A stretch of 64,000 nucleotides of DNA from Candidatus Izemoplasmatales bacterium (GTDB lineage: Bacteria; Bacillota_I; Bacilli_A; Izemoplasmatales; Hujiaoplasmataceae): the NCBI GenBank assembly GCA_028698875.1, contig JAQVVR010000004.1, forward strand, positions 1 through 64,000. The letters are read 5' to 3'. A model generated the notes under the pieces. That model was not told where the DNA came from and made no database searches. It saw only the letters and a list, made by a program, of their open reading frames with translations. The position numbers were made by a program, and so were the translations under genes. Positions within the stretch are counted from its first letter, which is position 1. Each line of letters starts with the position of its first letter. Of the stretch, positions 16,054-24,978 are shown in pieces.

Positions 16054-17250
16054 ATGAAAGACTACGCATCTTTGGGAAAAGAAATCCTAAAAATATTTAA
16101 CGATCATGGATATGAAGCTTATTTTGTCGGCGGATATGTTCGTGATTTTTTGCTAGGAATTGCATCTAAAGATATTGATATTGCGACATCCGCCACTCCA
16201 GATCAGGTTGCATCATTATTTGAAAACACGAAGGAAACTGGTTTAAAATTTGGCACGGTGACTGTCATCCATCATAATTTTGCCTTTGAGGTAACCACGT
16301 TTCGCGCTGATGGAAAATATGCCGATAGTCGACATCCGGTTAGTGTTAAGTTTTCACAAACATTAGCGGATGATTTAGTCCGTCGTGATTTTACCATCAA
16401 TGCTTTGGCGATGGATATAAACGGAAAAATATATGATTTTTGTGATGGATTATCCGATCTCAAGAATAAACAAATACGCGCGGTTGGTGATCCTAATATT
16501 CGCTTTAAAGAAGATGCATTAAGAATTTTACGGGCCTTCCGATTTGTTGCCAAATTGGATTTTCAGATTGAAGAGAATACCTGGAATCAGCTTGTCAGAA
16601 ATTTTGATTTGCTAAAGAACATTTCGATTGAACGAATTATGCAAGAAATCAAAGCCATCAATGGTAACCCTTTTTCAACCAAGGCTTTTAAGTTGTTAGA
16701 AAAAGCGAATATTATTACCATTTTTCCTGATTTGGCCAAAGGCATTGCTTTAATTGGTTCTTTGCCCTCTAATCCATTCAATTACTATCAGTTCTATGCT
16801 CTTTGTTTTTATCTTAATGGCGGCGAAATTGCCGATAAATGGCGTTTTTCCAATAAAGAACGCACGGTAATATCTCAACTAATTGATATCGTTTCCGTTA
16901 CTGAAAATGACCATTTCCAAGTGGAATTAGTCTATGCTTATGGAGCGGATATGTGTCGGTATGCTAATGGTATTCTCAGCGTTATTCGGGTTGGATTTGA
17001 TGAAGATGCATTAATCCAAGATATTGATATGAAATTACCGATTCATAAAGTATGCGATCTGAAATTCAAGGGTCAAGACATCATTGCTATTGCCAAAATA
17101 AATGATGCTAGTATAATTGGAGAAATTATCAGTGATTTGGTTTTGATGGTCATCACTAACCAATTACCAAACGAATATCAAGCACTACGAACATACGCTC
17201 TTAATCGTATTGCCAATCTCGACTGTAAGGAAGTGAATCATGATCAATGA
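16054..17250 (+). CDS. cca: CCA-adding tRNA nucleotidyltransferase
   Basis: This enzyme builds or repairs the 3'-CCA end of tRNAs from CTP and ATP. The 398-residue class II nucleotidyltransferase shows the polymerase motif YFVGGYVRDFLLG followed by KDIDIAT (two catalytic Asp), the nucleotide-selection motif RRDFTINALAMD and the RFKEDALRILRAFRF neck helix. The length fits a Firmicute CCA-adding enzyme. The start at 16054 follows GGTGAT, and TATAAT at about 16032 is a likely -10. Its 3' end overlaps the pullulanase gene by 11 bases. Confidence 0.93.
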   Translation: MKDYASLGKEILKIFNDHGYEAYFVGGYVRDFLLGIASKDIDIATSATPDQVASLFENTKETGLKFGTVTVIHHNFAFEVTTFRADGKYADSRHPVSVKFSQTLADDLVRRDFTINALAMDINGKIYDFCDGLSDLKNKQIRAVGDPNIRFKEDALRILRAFRFVAKLDFQIEENTWNQLVRNFDLLKNISIERIMQEIKAINGNPFSTKAFKLLEKANIITIFPDLAKGIALIGSLPSNPFNYYQFYALCFYLNGGEIADKWRFSNKERTVISQLIDIVSVTENDHFQVELVYAYGADMCRYANGILSVIRVGFDEDALIQDIDMKLPIHKVCDLKFKGQDIIAIAKINDASIIGEIISDLVLMVITNQLPNEYQALRTYALNRIANLDCKEVNHDQ

Positions 17251-19327
17251 TTATTTTTACCCATACTTAGATGATTTCGATGAATTGACTATCATCGTTC
17301 CTCTTTCTAATTATCGCGACGATAACACCTACTGGTTGATGGAAAAAGACGAAAAGATTGCACTTACAATCAGGGAAAAGGACACTTTATCCGCTGAAAT
17401 CAAACTTGTTTGCTCATTTTCGGCTTTAGTATATTTAGAGAATAATTATTTTGTGGTTGACTCATATGGCAACCAAGGTGAAGTAAAAACCGGAAAAATT
17501 GTCCGAACGGACATGTTTGACCGGTTGTATGCATATGAAAGAAATGATTTGGGTGTCAGTTACTCGCAAAACAATACGATTTTTAAGATATGGTCACCCG
17601 CAGCGAAGCACATCGAACTAGAAATTACCGATAAGAACAATGAAATAATTCTTTCTGAAATGACATATCAAAGTCAAGGGGTATGGAAAGCAACGATTAA
17701 TGGCGATCTCGAAGGAAAAAGATACCGTTACTTTGTCAAAACCAACGGTAAAGAACAGATGCTTGTTGACCCATACGCTATTGCCTGTTCTGCCAATGCA
17801 GAATACGGGTATATTGTTGATCAGACCAAATTTATGCCGATGATTCACAAGACCACTTTTTCGGGAAACCCGCTGGAAGCGATCATATATGAAGTAAGTG
17901 TTCGTGATTTTACCAGTGATAGCAGTATCGCAGTTAATAACCCGTGTAAATATAAGGGGTTTGTTGAAAAAGGCATTACCACACCAAAAGGGCATTTGGC
18001 GGGTATTGATTATCTAAAGCAACTGGGAATTACTCACGTTCAACTGATGCCAATCTTTGATTATGCTGGTATAGATGAAAATAATCCCCAGTTTGGATAT
18101 AACTGGGGATATAATCCCCGACAATTGCTCATTCCATCTGGAGCCTATGCTCAAGATCCTAATGATCCCTATTCGCGAATCAACGAACTACGCATTTTAA
18201 TTGATGAGTTACATCGGGAAAACATCAATATCGTCATGGATATCGTGTTTAATCATTTATTTGATCGGACCACGAGCAATTTAGAAAAATTAGTTCCCGG
18301 ATATGCTTTCCGGGTTGATAATCAAGGAATAGGCACCAATTTTTCGGGATGTTTCAATGATCTTGCTACAGAAAGAAGAATGGTTCATAAATTAATCATC
18401 GATACCGTATTATGGTGGGCAAAAACCTATAAAATTGATGGTTTTCGTTTCGATCTCATGGGTTTGATTGACGTTGATACAATGAATGAAGTTAGGCAAA
18501 AACTATCCGAATATGATCCCCATATTATCATATATGGTGAAGGGTGGAAAATGCATCCTGGTACACTTTCCAATCAGTTGGCAAGTTATGACAATGACCG
18601 AGTTGCTGATTCTATCGGCTTCTTTAATGACACGTTCCGCGACACTATTAAAGGTAATGTCTTTGAACCAATGAGCAAAGGATTTTCAATGGGAAATTGT
18701 ACCGATATCAATACAATCAGGGAATTATTGCTTGGCAGTTGGCGAAACCATTTTAAGTTCGCTAATTCTTCCCAGTCGGTAAACTTTGTTGAATGCCATG
18801 ATAATCAAACGTTTTTTGATCAAGCGATGGCAATCAGTAATGATGAAAAACTGGTTAAAAAACAACAGAAACTAGCCACTTCAATTACCATACTGGCTCA
18901 GGGAATTCCGTTTTTACATTCGGGTCAAGAGTTTTACCGCACTAAACATGGAGTTCGCGATTCATATCGTTGTGGTGATATTGTTAACCATTTTGATTGG
19001 ACTAGACTTGACGAAAACTACGATGATATTATTTATTTACACCACTTGATTACCATTAGAAAATCAAATCCGGGGTTTAATATTAAAACGGTCTCAGTTC
19101 TGAATCAAGGCATTGAAGTCATGCCAACGGCTACGAAAACAGTGATATATTGGCTGAAATCAGATCGTTTATATATCATTTTCAAGCCAGAAATGGAAGC
19201 GGAAACGTTAGTTATCCCTGAAGGTTATTTATTAGTTTTGGCATCCACCAATTGTTTCAGCACTTCCAATAATAGCATTTATATTTTACAAGATATCGGC
19301 ACATATGTCTTTCAAAACAAAGGATGA
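17240..19327 (+). CDS. Type I pullulanase (alpha-1,6-debranching enzyme)
   Basis: This 695-residue glycoside hydrolase family 13 enzyme hydrolyses alpha-1,6 branches of pullulan, glycogen or starch products. It has no signal peptide, so it acts in the cytosol. An N-terminal region of about 110 residues precedes a CBM48-like domain (IFKIWSPAAKHIELEI). The catalytic barrel carries the pullulanase signature YNWGYNP, DIVFNH, the nucleophile Asp in GFRFDLMG, the acid Glu in IYGEGW and the third carboxylate in VECHDNQ. It overlaps cca by 11 bases and yhaM by 4, an odd setting for a carbohydrate enzyme. Coupling with RNA genes may be only positional. Confidence 0.93.
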   Translation: MINDYFYPYLDDFDELTIIVPLSNYRDDNTYWLMEKDEKIALTIREKDTLSAEIKLVCSFSALVYLENNYFVVDSYGNQGEVKTGKIVRTDMFDRLYAYERNDLGVSYSQNNTIFKIWSPAAKHIELEITDKNNEIILSEMTYQSQGVWKATINGDLEGKRYRYFVKTNGKEQMLVDPYAIACSANAEYGYIVDQTKFMPMIHKTTFSGNPLEAIIYEVSVRDFTSDSSIAVNNPCKYKGFVEKGITTPKGHLAGIDYLKQLGITHVQLMPIFDYAGIDENNPQFGYNWGYNPRQLLIPSGAYAQDPNDPYSRINELRILIDELHRENINIVMDIVFNHLFDRTTSNLEKLVPGYAFRVDNQGIGTNFSGCFNDLATERRMVHKLIIDTVLWWAKTYKIDGFRFDLMGLIDVDTMNEVRQKLSEYDPHIIIYGEGWKMHPGTLSNQLASYDNDRVADSIGFFNDTFRDTIKGNVFEPMSKGFSMGNCTDINTIRELLLGSWRNHFKFANSSQSVNFVECHDNQTFFDQAMAISNDEKLVKKQQKLATSITILAQGIPFLHSGQEFYRTKHGVRDSYRCGDIVNHFDWTRLDENYDDIIYLHHLITIRKSNPGFNIKTVSVLNQGIEVMPTATKTVIYWLKSDRLYIIFKPEMEAETLVIPEGYLLVLASTNCFSTSNNSIYILQDIGTYVFQNKG

Positions 19328-20259
19328 TTATAGTGAATTTCGAAGTCAATCAAGAAGTTAATTTTTTCGGTAGGATCGACCAAGTGAATGCCTCTTCTTA
19401 TGATTCATATGCATGCAATGTTACTTGTGAGGATCAGGACAAAGTAATTGTCAGAATTCCTGAAAATGACGAAGTATCCCTCAATAAAATCTATTATTTT
19501 GAAACCATCGCCGTCAATTTTAAGGATCGAATTCATCTTCAAGCTTCCAAATATGAGCCTATAAGTACCATGGAACTTCCGGAAGTGATCAAGGTAAGAC
19601 TCATGCATGCATTTTACGAGTATGCCCCTTTTGATGTCACCGAAGCCCGGAAATTTATTGAAACCAAAATTGCTAACCTTCAAGCCGCTGATATAAAAAA
19701 AATCACAGAAACAATTTACCAAAAATTTCAAGTTGATTTCTATTTATACCCAGCAGCGACAAAATTTCATCATGCATACATATCTGGATTAGCATACCAT
19801 ACTTTTTCTATGCTAAAACTAGCAGAAGGATTTATCAATGTTTATCCATTCTTAAACGAAGATCTCATCTATGCCGGTATCATTTTGCACGATGTTACTA
19901 AGATCATCGAGTTCGATTCTTATGAAGGCAGTGAATACACAGTAAAAGGGCGATTGATTGGACATATTACGTTGGGATCATATGAAATCGCTTTAGCTGC
20001 TCGCGATTTAGGATTAGAATCCTCCGAGGCGGCCTTGATGTTAGAACATATCGTCTTGTCTCACCATTATTATGGTAATTTTGGCAGTCCCAAAAAGCCA
20101 AACACTGCTGAGGCCTTGGTTATCCATTTCATTGACGATATCGACTCTAAGGTTTGTGTTTTAGGTGAGGAATTGAATAAGATAAAAATCGGCGATTTCA
20201 CCACCTCGATTTCGATTCTTGACAAAGAAAGATACTATAAGCATAAATTCTCAAAATAA
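19324..20259 (+). CDS. yhaM: YhaM-like 3'-5' exoribonuclease
   Basis: YhaM degrades RNA from the 3' end. This protein of about 311 residues has an N-terminal OB-fold (residues 1-85) and an HD phosphohydrolase domain. Its metal ligands appear in HHAYISGLAYHTFSML, ILHDVTKIIEF, and later GHITLGSYE and LSHHYYGNFGSPKKP. Two starts are possible: ATG at 19324, overlapping the pullulanase stop as ATGA, and GTG at 19333, which has better spacing from AAAGG. It ends the cca-pullulanase-yhaM operon, followed by a terminator. Confidence 0.88.
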   Translation: MIIVNFEVNQEVNFFGRIDQVNASSYDSYACNVTCEDQDKVIVRIPENDEVSLNKIYYFETIAVNFKDRIHLQASKYEPISTMELPEVIKVRLMHAFYEYAPFDVTEARKFIETKIANLQAADIKKITETIYQKFQVDFYLYPAATKFHHAYISGLAYHTFSMLKLAEGFINVYPFLNEDLIYAGIILHDVTKIIEFDSYEGSEYTVKGRLIGHITLGSYEIALAARDLGLESSEAALMLEHIVLSHHYYGNFGSPKKPNTAEALVIHFIDDIDSKVCVLGEELNKIKIGDFTTSISILDKERYYKHKFSK

Positions 20260-20266
20260 TTATAAG

Positions 20267-20290
20267 CACTCCATAGGGAGTGTTTTTTTT
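20267..20290 (+). terminator. Terminator of the cca-yhaM operon
   Basis: CACTCC (20267-20272) pairs with GGAGTG (20277-20282), followed by eight T residues. Confidence 0.85.
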
Positions 20291-20296
20291 ACAAAA

Positions 20297-20320
20297 AAAA
20301 GACCGCAGGTTAGCGGTCTT
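20297..20320 (-). terminator. Terminator of the 1151-aa foldase-like gene
   Basis: AAGACCGC (20299-20306) pairs with GCGGTCTT (20313-20320); on the minus strand a run of eight T follows. Confidence 0.8.
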
Positions 20321-20330
20321 GGATGATTTA

Positions 20331-23300
20331 TTAATCTAAATTGTATTTACCGAATAAAGCATTGTAATAGGTGTTTTTTACTTCAATTAATAAAGCTTGT
20401 AACTGAGCTGATGTTTTTTCATTATAATCGCTAGTAAAGAATGTCCCTGATGCTAAGCGATTAGCCATCTGAACGTTGATGGTTCCAACAACATAGGCTT
20501 CCGAGATTATATCATCAATATAGAAAGCTAAAGCAGTAGATAGAGTTGCTGGAATTTCAGGAACAACGATTCCGTTGTCTGCTAAGGATGCTAAAACACT
20601 TTCATCGGTTAAATCGTATGCGGATTTCAAAAAGAAGTATAAAGCATATTGCGCCATCTGATTGTCAGTAGGCATACCATTTGTATTATACAGCAAATTG
20701 GAGGCATCGACAGTTGTACAGATTGCTGAATACTGATCGTAATAATCACCCTTAGTAGCCAATATCAGGTGCAATCCATATACAGTTGGAACCAATGGAC
20801 TATATAATTGGGTCTTATCAGCGTTTTGAGCCAGGTGGTATGTGTCATAAAGAGCCGATAAGGCTTCTACAAATGCTGGGACATAAGTGTCTTTTACACC
20901 ATAATCGCCAGTATATTCAAGAGAATGAGTGATAGTGGTACTGTCATCGCCCTCCTCTTCAGTATTCAAATCTTCAGTCATTAAACAAAAACCGTATTGC
21001 TTGAAGCGTCCCCAAGTCGCATCGTCACGAGTAGCATTGTTATATTCAGCAATCAGAGTAGTAAATGTATTATCTTCATTTTCGGCTAAGTAAGCATTAA
21101 TTTGGGTTTCAAAATCCGCAATCCGAGGATAGAAGACATTGGTTTTGTCATCGGCAGACATAGAAGCAAGGTACGCATCATAATCATCGGGAGAACCGTT
21201 TTCATCACGATCAATATAGATGATCATGTGAGTTACAAAAAGACTAAAATAGTTATCGTAGTAATCTTGAACGGTTTCCTTAATCATTGTAAGGAAATCG
21301 TATTGAGTGAGAAATTCGTCAATGATATATGGTTGAATTTCGCCTTCGACGAAATATTTAAGTAATTCTTCTTCGTTCCGAGCCCCGTATTGAGCGAAGG
21401 AATATTTACCAAATGAATCATAGAAATTATACGATGGATAATATGTATCATAAAAGGCTTTGTAATTAGTATAAAGGGTTTTGGCACTGGAAACAGATTC
21501 ATACATTTCATCCATACGGGAGGAATTATTGTTAAGAAGATTGGTTTCAGTTCCGAAAATCGGTTCAAAATATTCAGAATAAATCAGTTCTTTAAATTGA
21601 GAAGCATATAAAACATATAAAGCTGCATTCTTATCAACACAATATGTAAAGAGCATATCGGCTGATACTACATAATCTTCAGTAACTCCATCGGCGCCAT
21701 TTCTAACTGGATAACCAGTAATGCTACCAACGGATGTCCGATGGCCTTTGGCCTCTGATTGAAAGTCGGAATATAGATCGTTTGTGTCAAGCGAAGACAA
21801 AGTCGATTCGTAGCCCAAGCCAAGATAGTAATCATATATTTTGAAATTGTAAGTAGCTCGAAGAATGGCTAATTTCGTATTAATTGTTTTTGCTGAATTA
21901 GTCGTATCGGTCAAGAATGCTTCAATTAATGCGTTGTATAAATTATTATAAATAGTGTCATTGAGTAATATTGATTGGAAAGTTGGCTGATCATCAGCCG
22001 GAAGGGTTACCGAACTAGTTGAACCTGAATTGATGATACTGACAATAACACTGCCGTTTCTGGTAACACCGTTAGCAATAATCTTATAGGTTAAGGTAAC
22101 GTTTTCGGCAATAGCGCTTGGATAAACAGTAGCCACGTAAACGTTTTTGCCATCGACTTCGGTTTTGGCATCAGCAACAGTGATTCTTGCAGTTGTGCCC
22201 GATGTCCAAGTTATGGCTGCATCATACCAGCCGGTTGCCGGCAGATTGAAATCGGCCACAGCAACAGTAGGAATGGATTGAATTAAAGCATTTTCAATTT
22301 GATCGAGCATTAATTTGTAAGCATCGACTTTTGTCGGTTGCGTTAACTTGTAAACCAAATAACAACTGGTATCATTTGATCCGGTAAAAGATTTATACGT
22401 CGATGAATAAGGAACTGCATCTTCACCGGTGATATCTAAAGTCGAAAACATATAGGTTGCTAAATTGGTTTGAATTGCTTTCGTGGCAGTATAATTATGA
22501 TTAAGGAAAACGTTATCGCTAGCAATCAAATCAGCAGCACTACTGGTTTCAAGGATGTCATCGCGGAAATCGTCATATACATAATTGTACATTTGGATGA
22601 AATAATATAAAACTTCTTCATCGGATAAGGCAGTTGAATTATTAACGGTAGTAGTAGTGACATTTTTAATTTCGGTAAAAAGTTTATTAACAATTAAACC
22701 ACAGGTATCGGTAACATTGTTGCTATCAGCATCGAATATTTCGCCTTCTTCATCAATAGTGTAGATAATGGCATCGAGGCTATCTTTAACAATAATTTGA
22801 TCTAATTCGTTTTTTAAGACAGTGTAGTAAAACGTATTTGCCGTTTTATAATCTTCAGCAGCAGTTTTGGTTTCAAACAAAGCCGTAGCATCAATTACAA
22901 TCAGTGAACTTTCGGAGTTTATGAGATTACCAAATTCGTCAATTTCATATTCTGCCCCTTCAGTGTCAGTATATATGGAGTTGGTTCCAAGGGTATAAAC
23001 GATTTCGGCATCGAGATTTAGAATGTTGTCGGCATCATCAAAATAATATGTATCAATGGTTTTCATAGCTTCTACAATTGCTTCGTTAGAATCAAGCAAT
23101 GTTTCGGAAGTGAAGGTATATCCGTTATAGTGAACTAATTTGCCGGAAAGCGTGAGTAAACCAAATTTGCGCATAACATCAATAGCATCACTGGTACTAT
23201 AAAATCTGATTTTTATTGCTTTGATATCTTCAAAATAATTGGTTACATAATCACTGGCCACGTTCATATCAGTAACGGCTCCATCAACATCAAGCATATA

Positions 23301-23786
23301 ACGAGTATACGCTTCACGAGCTAACTGAATGATGACATAGGCCTCTTCATTACCAGCATAGCCGACTAAGATCATATTTTGTTCAAAACTAGCCTCAAAT
23401 GTCGTTTTGGTTTCTTCATCGAAATCGGCAATTTTTTGAGTATCTGTTGTGCCGTATTTCAACATGTTGATTTTATCCACAATCAGTTGATTATTTTCTG
23501 GCAAGGTAATAAAGGCGATATAGTCCTGAAGCAAATGAGAATCAATCATATACAGAAGCTGATCAATACCATCATTTCCAACGATTTCGTCATATAATTC
23601 CTTATTAGTAATTGTATATTTGACGGTTTCATCATCATTGAGTCGTTCGTAAAAGACACCGTTTGGATCGCTCAAGGCTGGCGTGTTCGTGTTGCCTGTA
23701 AGGACGGCAACCAATACGGCAGAGGCGATTACGACGAAGATGACGGAAAAAATAATCACGATTTTCTTTGTTAGCGGGTTTTTCAT
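20331..23786 (-). CDS. Large SurA/PrsA-like membrane-anchored foldase candidate with inserted modules
   Basis: This 1151-residue protein has one N-terminal membrane segment (about residues 8-29) and no lipobox Cys, so it is exported but anchored. Residues 45-110 (ITNKELYDEIVGNDGIDQLL) resemble the SurA/PrsA N-terminal chaperone fold, as does its lipoprotein paralogue at 54.3-56.9 kb. Compared with that paralogue it carries two insertions. One is a tandem pair of about 65-residue modules (residues 247-372) like those in the neighbouring 2903-aa surface protein. The other is an Ig-like segment at about 505-587 (AAITWTSGTTARITV) resembling atrophied bacterial Ig domains. A foldase role is inferred, not shown. 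AAGGAGTGG precedes the start. It is divergent from the riboswitch-controlled surface operon. Confidence 0.6.
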   Translation of the reverse strand: MKNPLTKKIVIIFSVIFVVIASAVLVAVLTGNTNTPALSDPNGVFYERLNDDETVKYTITNKELYDEIVGNDGIDQLLYMIDSHLLQDYIAFITLPENNQLIVDKINMLKYGTTDTQKIADFDEETKTTFEASFEQNMILVGYAGNEEAYVIIQLAREAYTRYMLDVDGAVTDMNVASDYVTNYFEDIKAIKIRFYSTSDAIDVMRKFGLLTLSGKLVHYNGYTFTSETLLDSNEAIVEAMKTIDTYYFDDADNILNLDAEIVYTLGTNSIYTDTEGAEYEIDEFGNLINSESSLIVIDATALFETKTAAEDYKTANTFYYTVLKNELDQIIVKDSLDAIIYTIDEEGEIFDADSNNVTDTCGLIVNKLFTEIKNVTTTTVNNSTALSDEEVLYYFIQMYNYVYDDFRDDILETSSAADLIASDNVFLNHNYTATKAIQTNLATYMFSTLDITGEDAVPYSSTYKSFTGSNDTSCYLVYKLTQPTKVDAYKLMLDQIENALIQSIPTVAVADFNLPATGWYDAAITWTSGTTARITVADAKTEVDGKNVYVATVYPSAIAENVTLTYKIIANGVTRNGSVIVSIINSGSTSSVTLPADDQPTFQSILLNDTIYNNLYNALIEAFLTDTTNSAKTINTKLAILRATYNFKIYDYYLGLGYESTLSSLDTNDLYSDFQSEAKGHRTSVGSITGYPVRNGADGVTEDYVVSADMLFTYCVDKNAALYVLYASQFKELIYSEYFEPIFGTETNLLNNNSSRMDEMYESVSSAKTLYTNYKAFYDTYYPSYNFYDSFGKYSFAQYGARNEEELLKYFVEGEIQPYIIDEFLTQYDFLTMIKETVQDYYDNYFSLFVTHMIIYIDRDENGSPDDYDAYLASMSADDKTNVFYPRIADFETQINAYLAENEDNTFTTLIAEYNNATRDDATWGRFKQYGFCLMTEDLNTEEEGDDSTTITHSLEYTGDYGVKDTYVPAFVEALSALYDTYHLAQNADKTQLYSPLVPTVYGLHLILATKGDYYDQYSAICTTVDASNLLYNTNGMPTDNQMAQYALYFFLKSAYDLTDESVLASLADNGIVVPEIPATLSTALAFYIDDIISEAYVVGTINVQMANRLASGTFFTSDYNEKTSAQLQALLIEVKNTYYNALFGKYNLD
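22671..23048 (-). repeat. Two tandem modules related to the giant surface protein's repeats
   Basis: Residues 247-304 and 305-372 each follow the same plan: YY or FYY, then an I-hyphobic N/D-L step, IVYT or IIYT, a Tyr/Ile strand with G(N/E), and LFET or LFTE at the end. The paralogue at 54.3 kb has neither. Similarity to the surface protein is at protein level only and judged by eye. Confidence 0.5.
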
Positions 23787-23981
23787 TCAATTCCACTCCT
23801 TATCAAATTTGCATTATCTATCATACCATTATTTCTTTTCAAAAACAACTAAAATATTGTGTATATTTGATGAAGTCAAAGGCTTCGTGGAGATAAAAAA
23901 TGGCTTTTCCATCAGTTTCCTAAAAAGATTTTTGATTGGACAATAATTCACACGGAGGATTAGGATTTTATATATACGTTA

Positions 23982-24010
23982 TTGACAAACAAGAAAAATG
24001 ATTATATAAT
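23982..24010 (+). promoter_or_regulatory. Consensus promoter of the first c-di-GMP riboswitch operon
   Basis: TTGACA (23982-23987), 17-base spacer, TATAAT (24005-24010): a perfect vegetative-type promoter placed directly before the aptamer. Confidence 0.92.
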
Positions 24011-24015
24011 AACCT

Positions 24016-24123
24016 CGTAAATAGCAAAACTAGTGAAAACTAGCGACGCAAAGCTATAGGGCCTTCGATAATCGATGGTAGCCAGTTGCCGTTATCTTGT
24101 ACGAGATGAGGGCGTTTTTTTAT
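24016..24123 (+). promoter_or_regulatory. c-di-GMP-I (GEMM-I) riboswitch with overlapping terminator
   Basis: The aptamer shows the GEMM-I hallmarks in order: AGCAAAA, a stem CTAGT/ACTAG capped by a GAAA tetraloop, GACGCAAAGC, GGGCC, a stem with the receptor side GATGGTAGCCAG, and TTGCC. Helix P1 would pair ATAGC (24021-24025) with GTTAT (24091-24095). The same GTTAT strand lies in the left arm of a terminator: GCCGTTATCT (24088-24097) pairs with AGATGAGGGC (24104-24113), followed by TTTTTTT. Ligand binding should stabilise P1 and block the terminator, so an ON switch is inferred. A second T-run at about 24180 could be a further terminator. The rest of the leader (to 24273) holds no ORF. Confidence 0.9.
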
Positions 24124-24273
24124 TTCTTGAGACAAAACTGTCAAGAAGAGAAAACGATCTTCCTTATAAAGATAAGGGCTTTTTTATTAATATTAACTGA
24201 TATCCGTTTGCTTGAATCCAACTTATTTTGTACAATAAAAGTATATAACTATCGGAAAGCGAGATGATTATAG

Positions 24274-24975
24274 ATGACGGTAAAAAAACGTTTCTTTCTG
24301 TCCTTGGGTATGTTAGTTTTTTCGTTGTCTTTACTCGTTATAACAACCGTCAGTTGGTTAACTCAAACACTTGAACATTCCGTAATCGTCGAAGTTGGAT
24401 TTGTCGACGTCAGTATCGAAGTTTTTTTCTTTGATGAAACAACGCAGGTAACAACATCCGCTTCCGAAGTTGTCGTAGGACCGGGAGTTACAAAACCAGG
24501 AGTTTATCTTGTCAATATCGTCGAAAATTCCAGTGTCGATTTCTTTGATGATTTCCGGGTTCATATTGAAGTTCTTAGCAATGTACCAACTTATTTACGC
24601 GTCAAGATTTATGAACAATTAACTCTAACATATACCAATTTGGAGGGTGTCGTTACCGAATTATCAATCATTAACGATGAATATATGCCTTTTAATTTCG
24701 AAACTGATAATTGGTATGATAATCGTTTAATTGATAACTATATCTACTACAAAGAACCAGTCCAAAGAGAAGATGCTTTGACGGCTATGATTTTGGATTT
24801 AATTGACAGCGCCCCAGCGCCTGGGGATTTCACAATCTACTCCCCGGGGTATTCGCTACAAATTGCTTTTGGTATCGAAGCTGTCCAAGCTTCTGGAGGC
24901 CCTCAAAACGTTTGGGGCTTGTCAGTTCCGCCATGGAATACAGTCTTAGTCCCCGCTTCATGGGAGGTGGAGTAA
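24274..24975 (+). CDS. SipW-type secreted protein, TasA/camelysin-like
   Basis: This 233-residue protein starts with a SipW-dependent-type signal peptide: basic MTVKKR, a hydrophobic core, then TTVSWLTQT where the usual pattern is A/SWFT. Cleavage would require a SipW-type peptidase, two of which are encoded at 42.3 and 48.0 kb. The mature part is beta-rich with short segments such as LRVKIYEQLTL as in TasA/camelysin-like fibre subunits; I see no catalytic motif. It is the first gene after the c-di-GMP riboswitch and ends four bases before the 2903-aa surface protein, so it may be a partner or anchor for it. Confidence 0.65.
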   Translation: MTVKKRFFLSLGMLVFSLSLLVITTVSWLTQTLEHSVIVEVGFVDVSIEVFFFDETTQVTTSASEVVVGPGVTKPGVYLVNIVENSSVDFFDDFRVHIEVLSNVPTYLRVKIYEQLTLTYTNLEGVVTELSIINDEYMPFNFETDNWYDNRLIDNYIYYKEPVQREDALTAMILDLIDSAPAPGDFTIYSPGYSLQIAFGIEAVQASGGPQNVWGLSVPPWNTVLVPASWEVE

Positions 24976-24978
24976 GTT

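Noticed and set aside
24122-24200. A second aptamer in tandem behind the first c-di-GMP riboswitch
   Set aside because: Only about 60 bases with a simple hairpin and T-run; no conserved aptamer core, so at most a second terminator.
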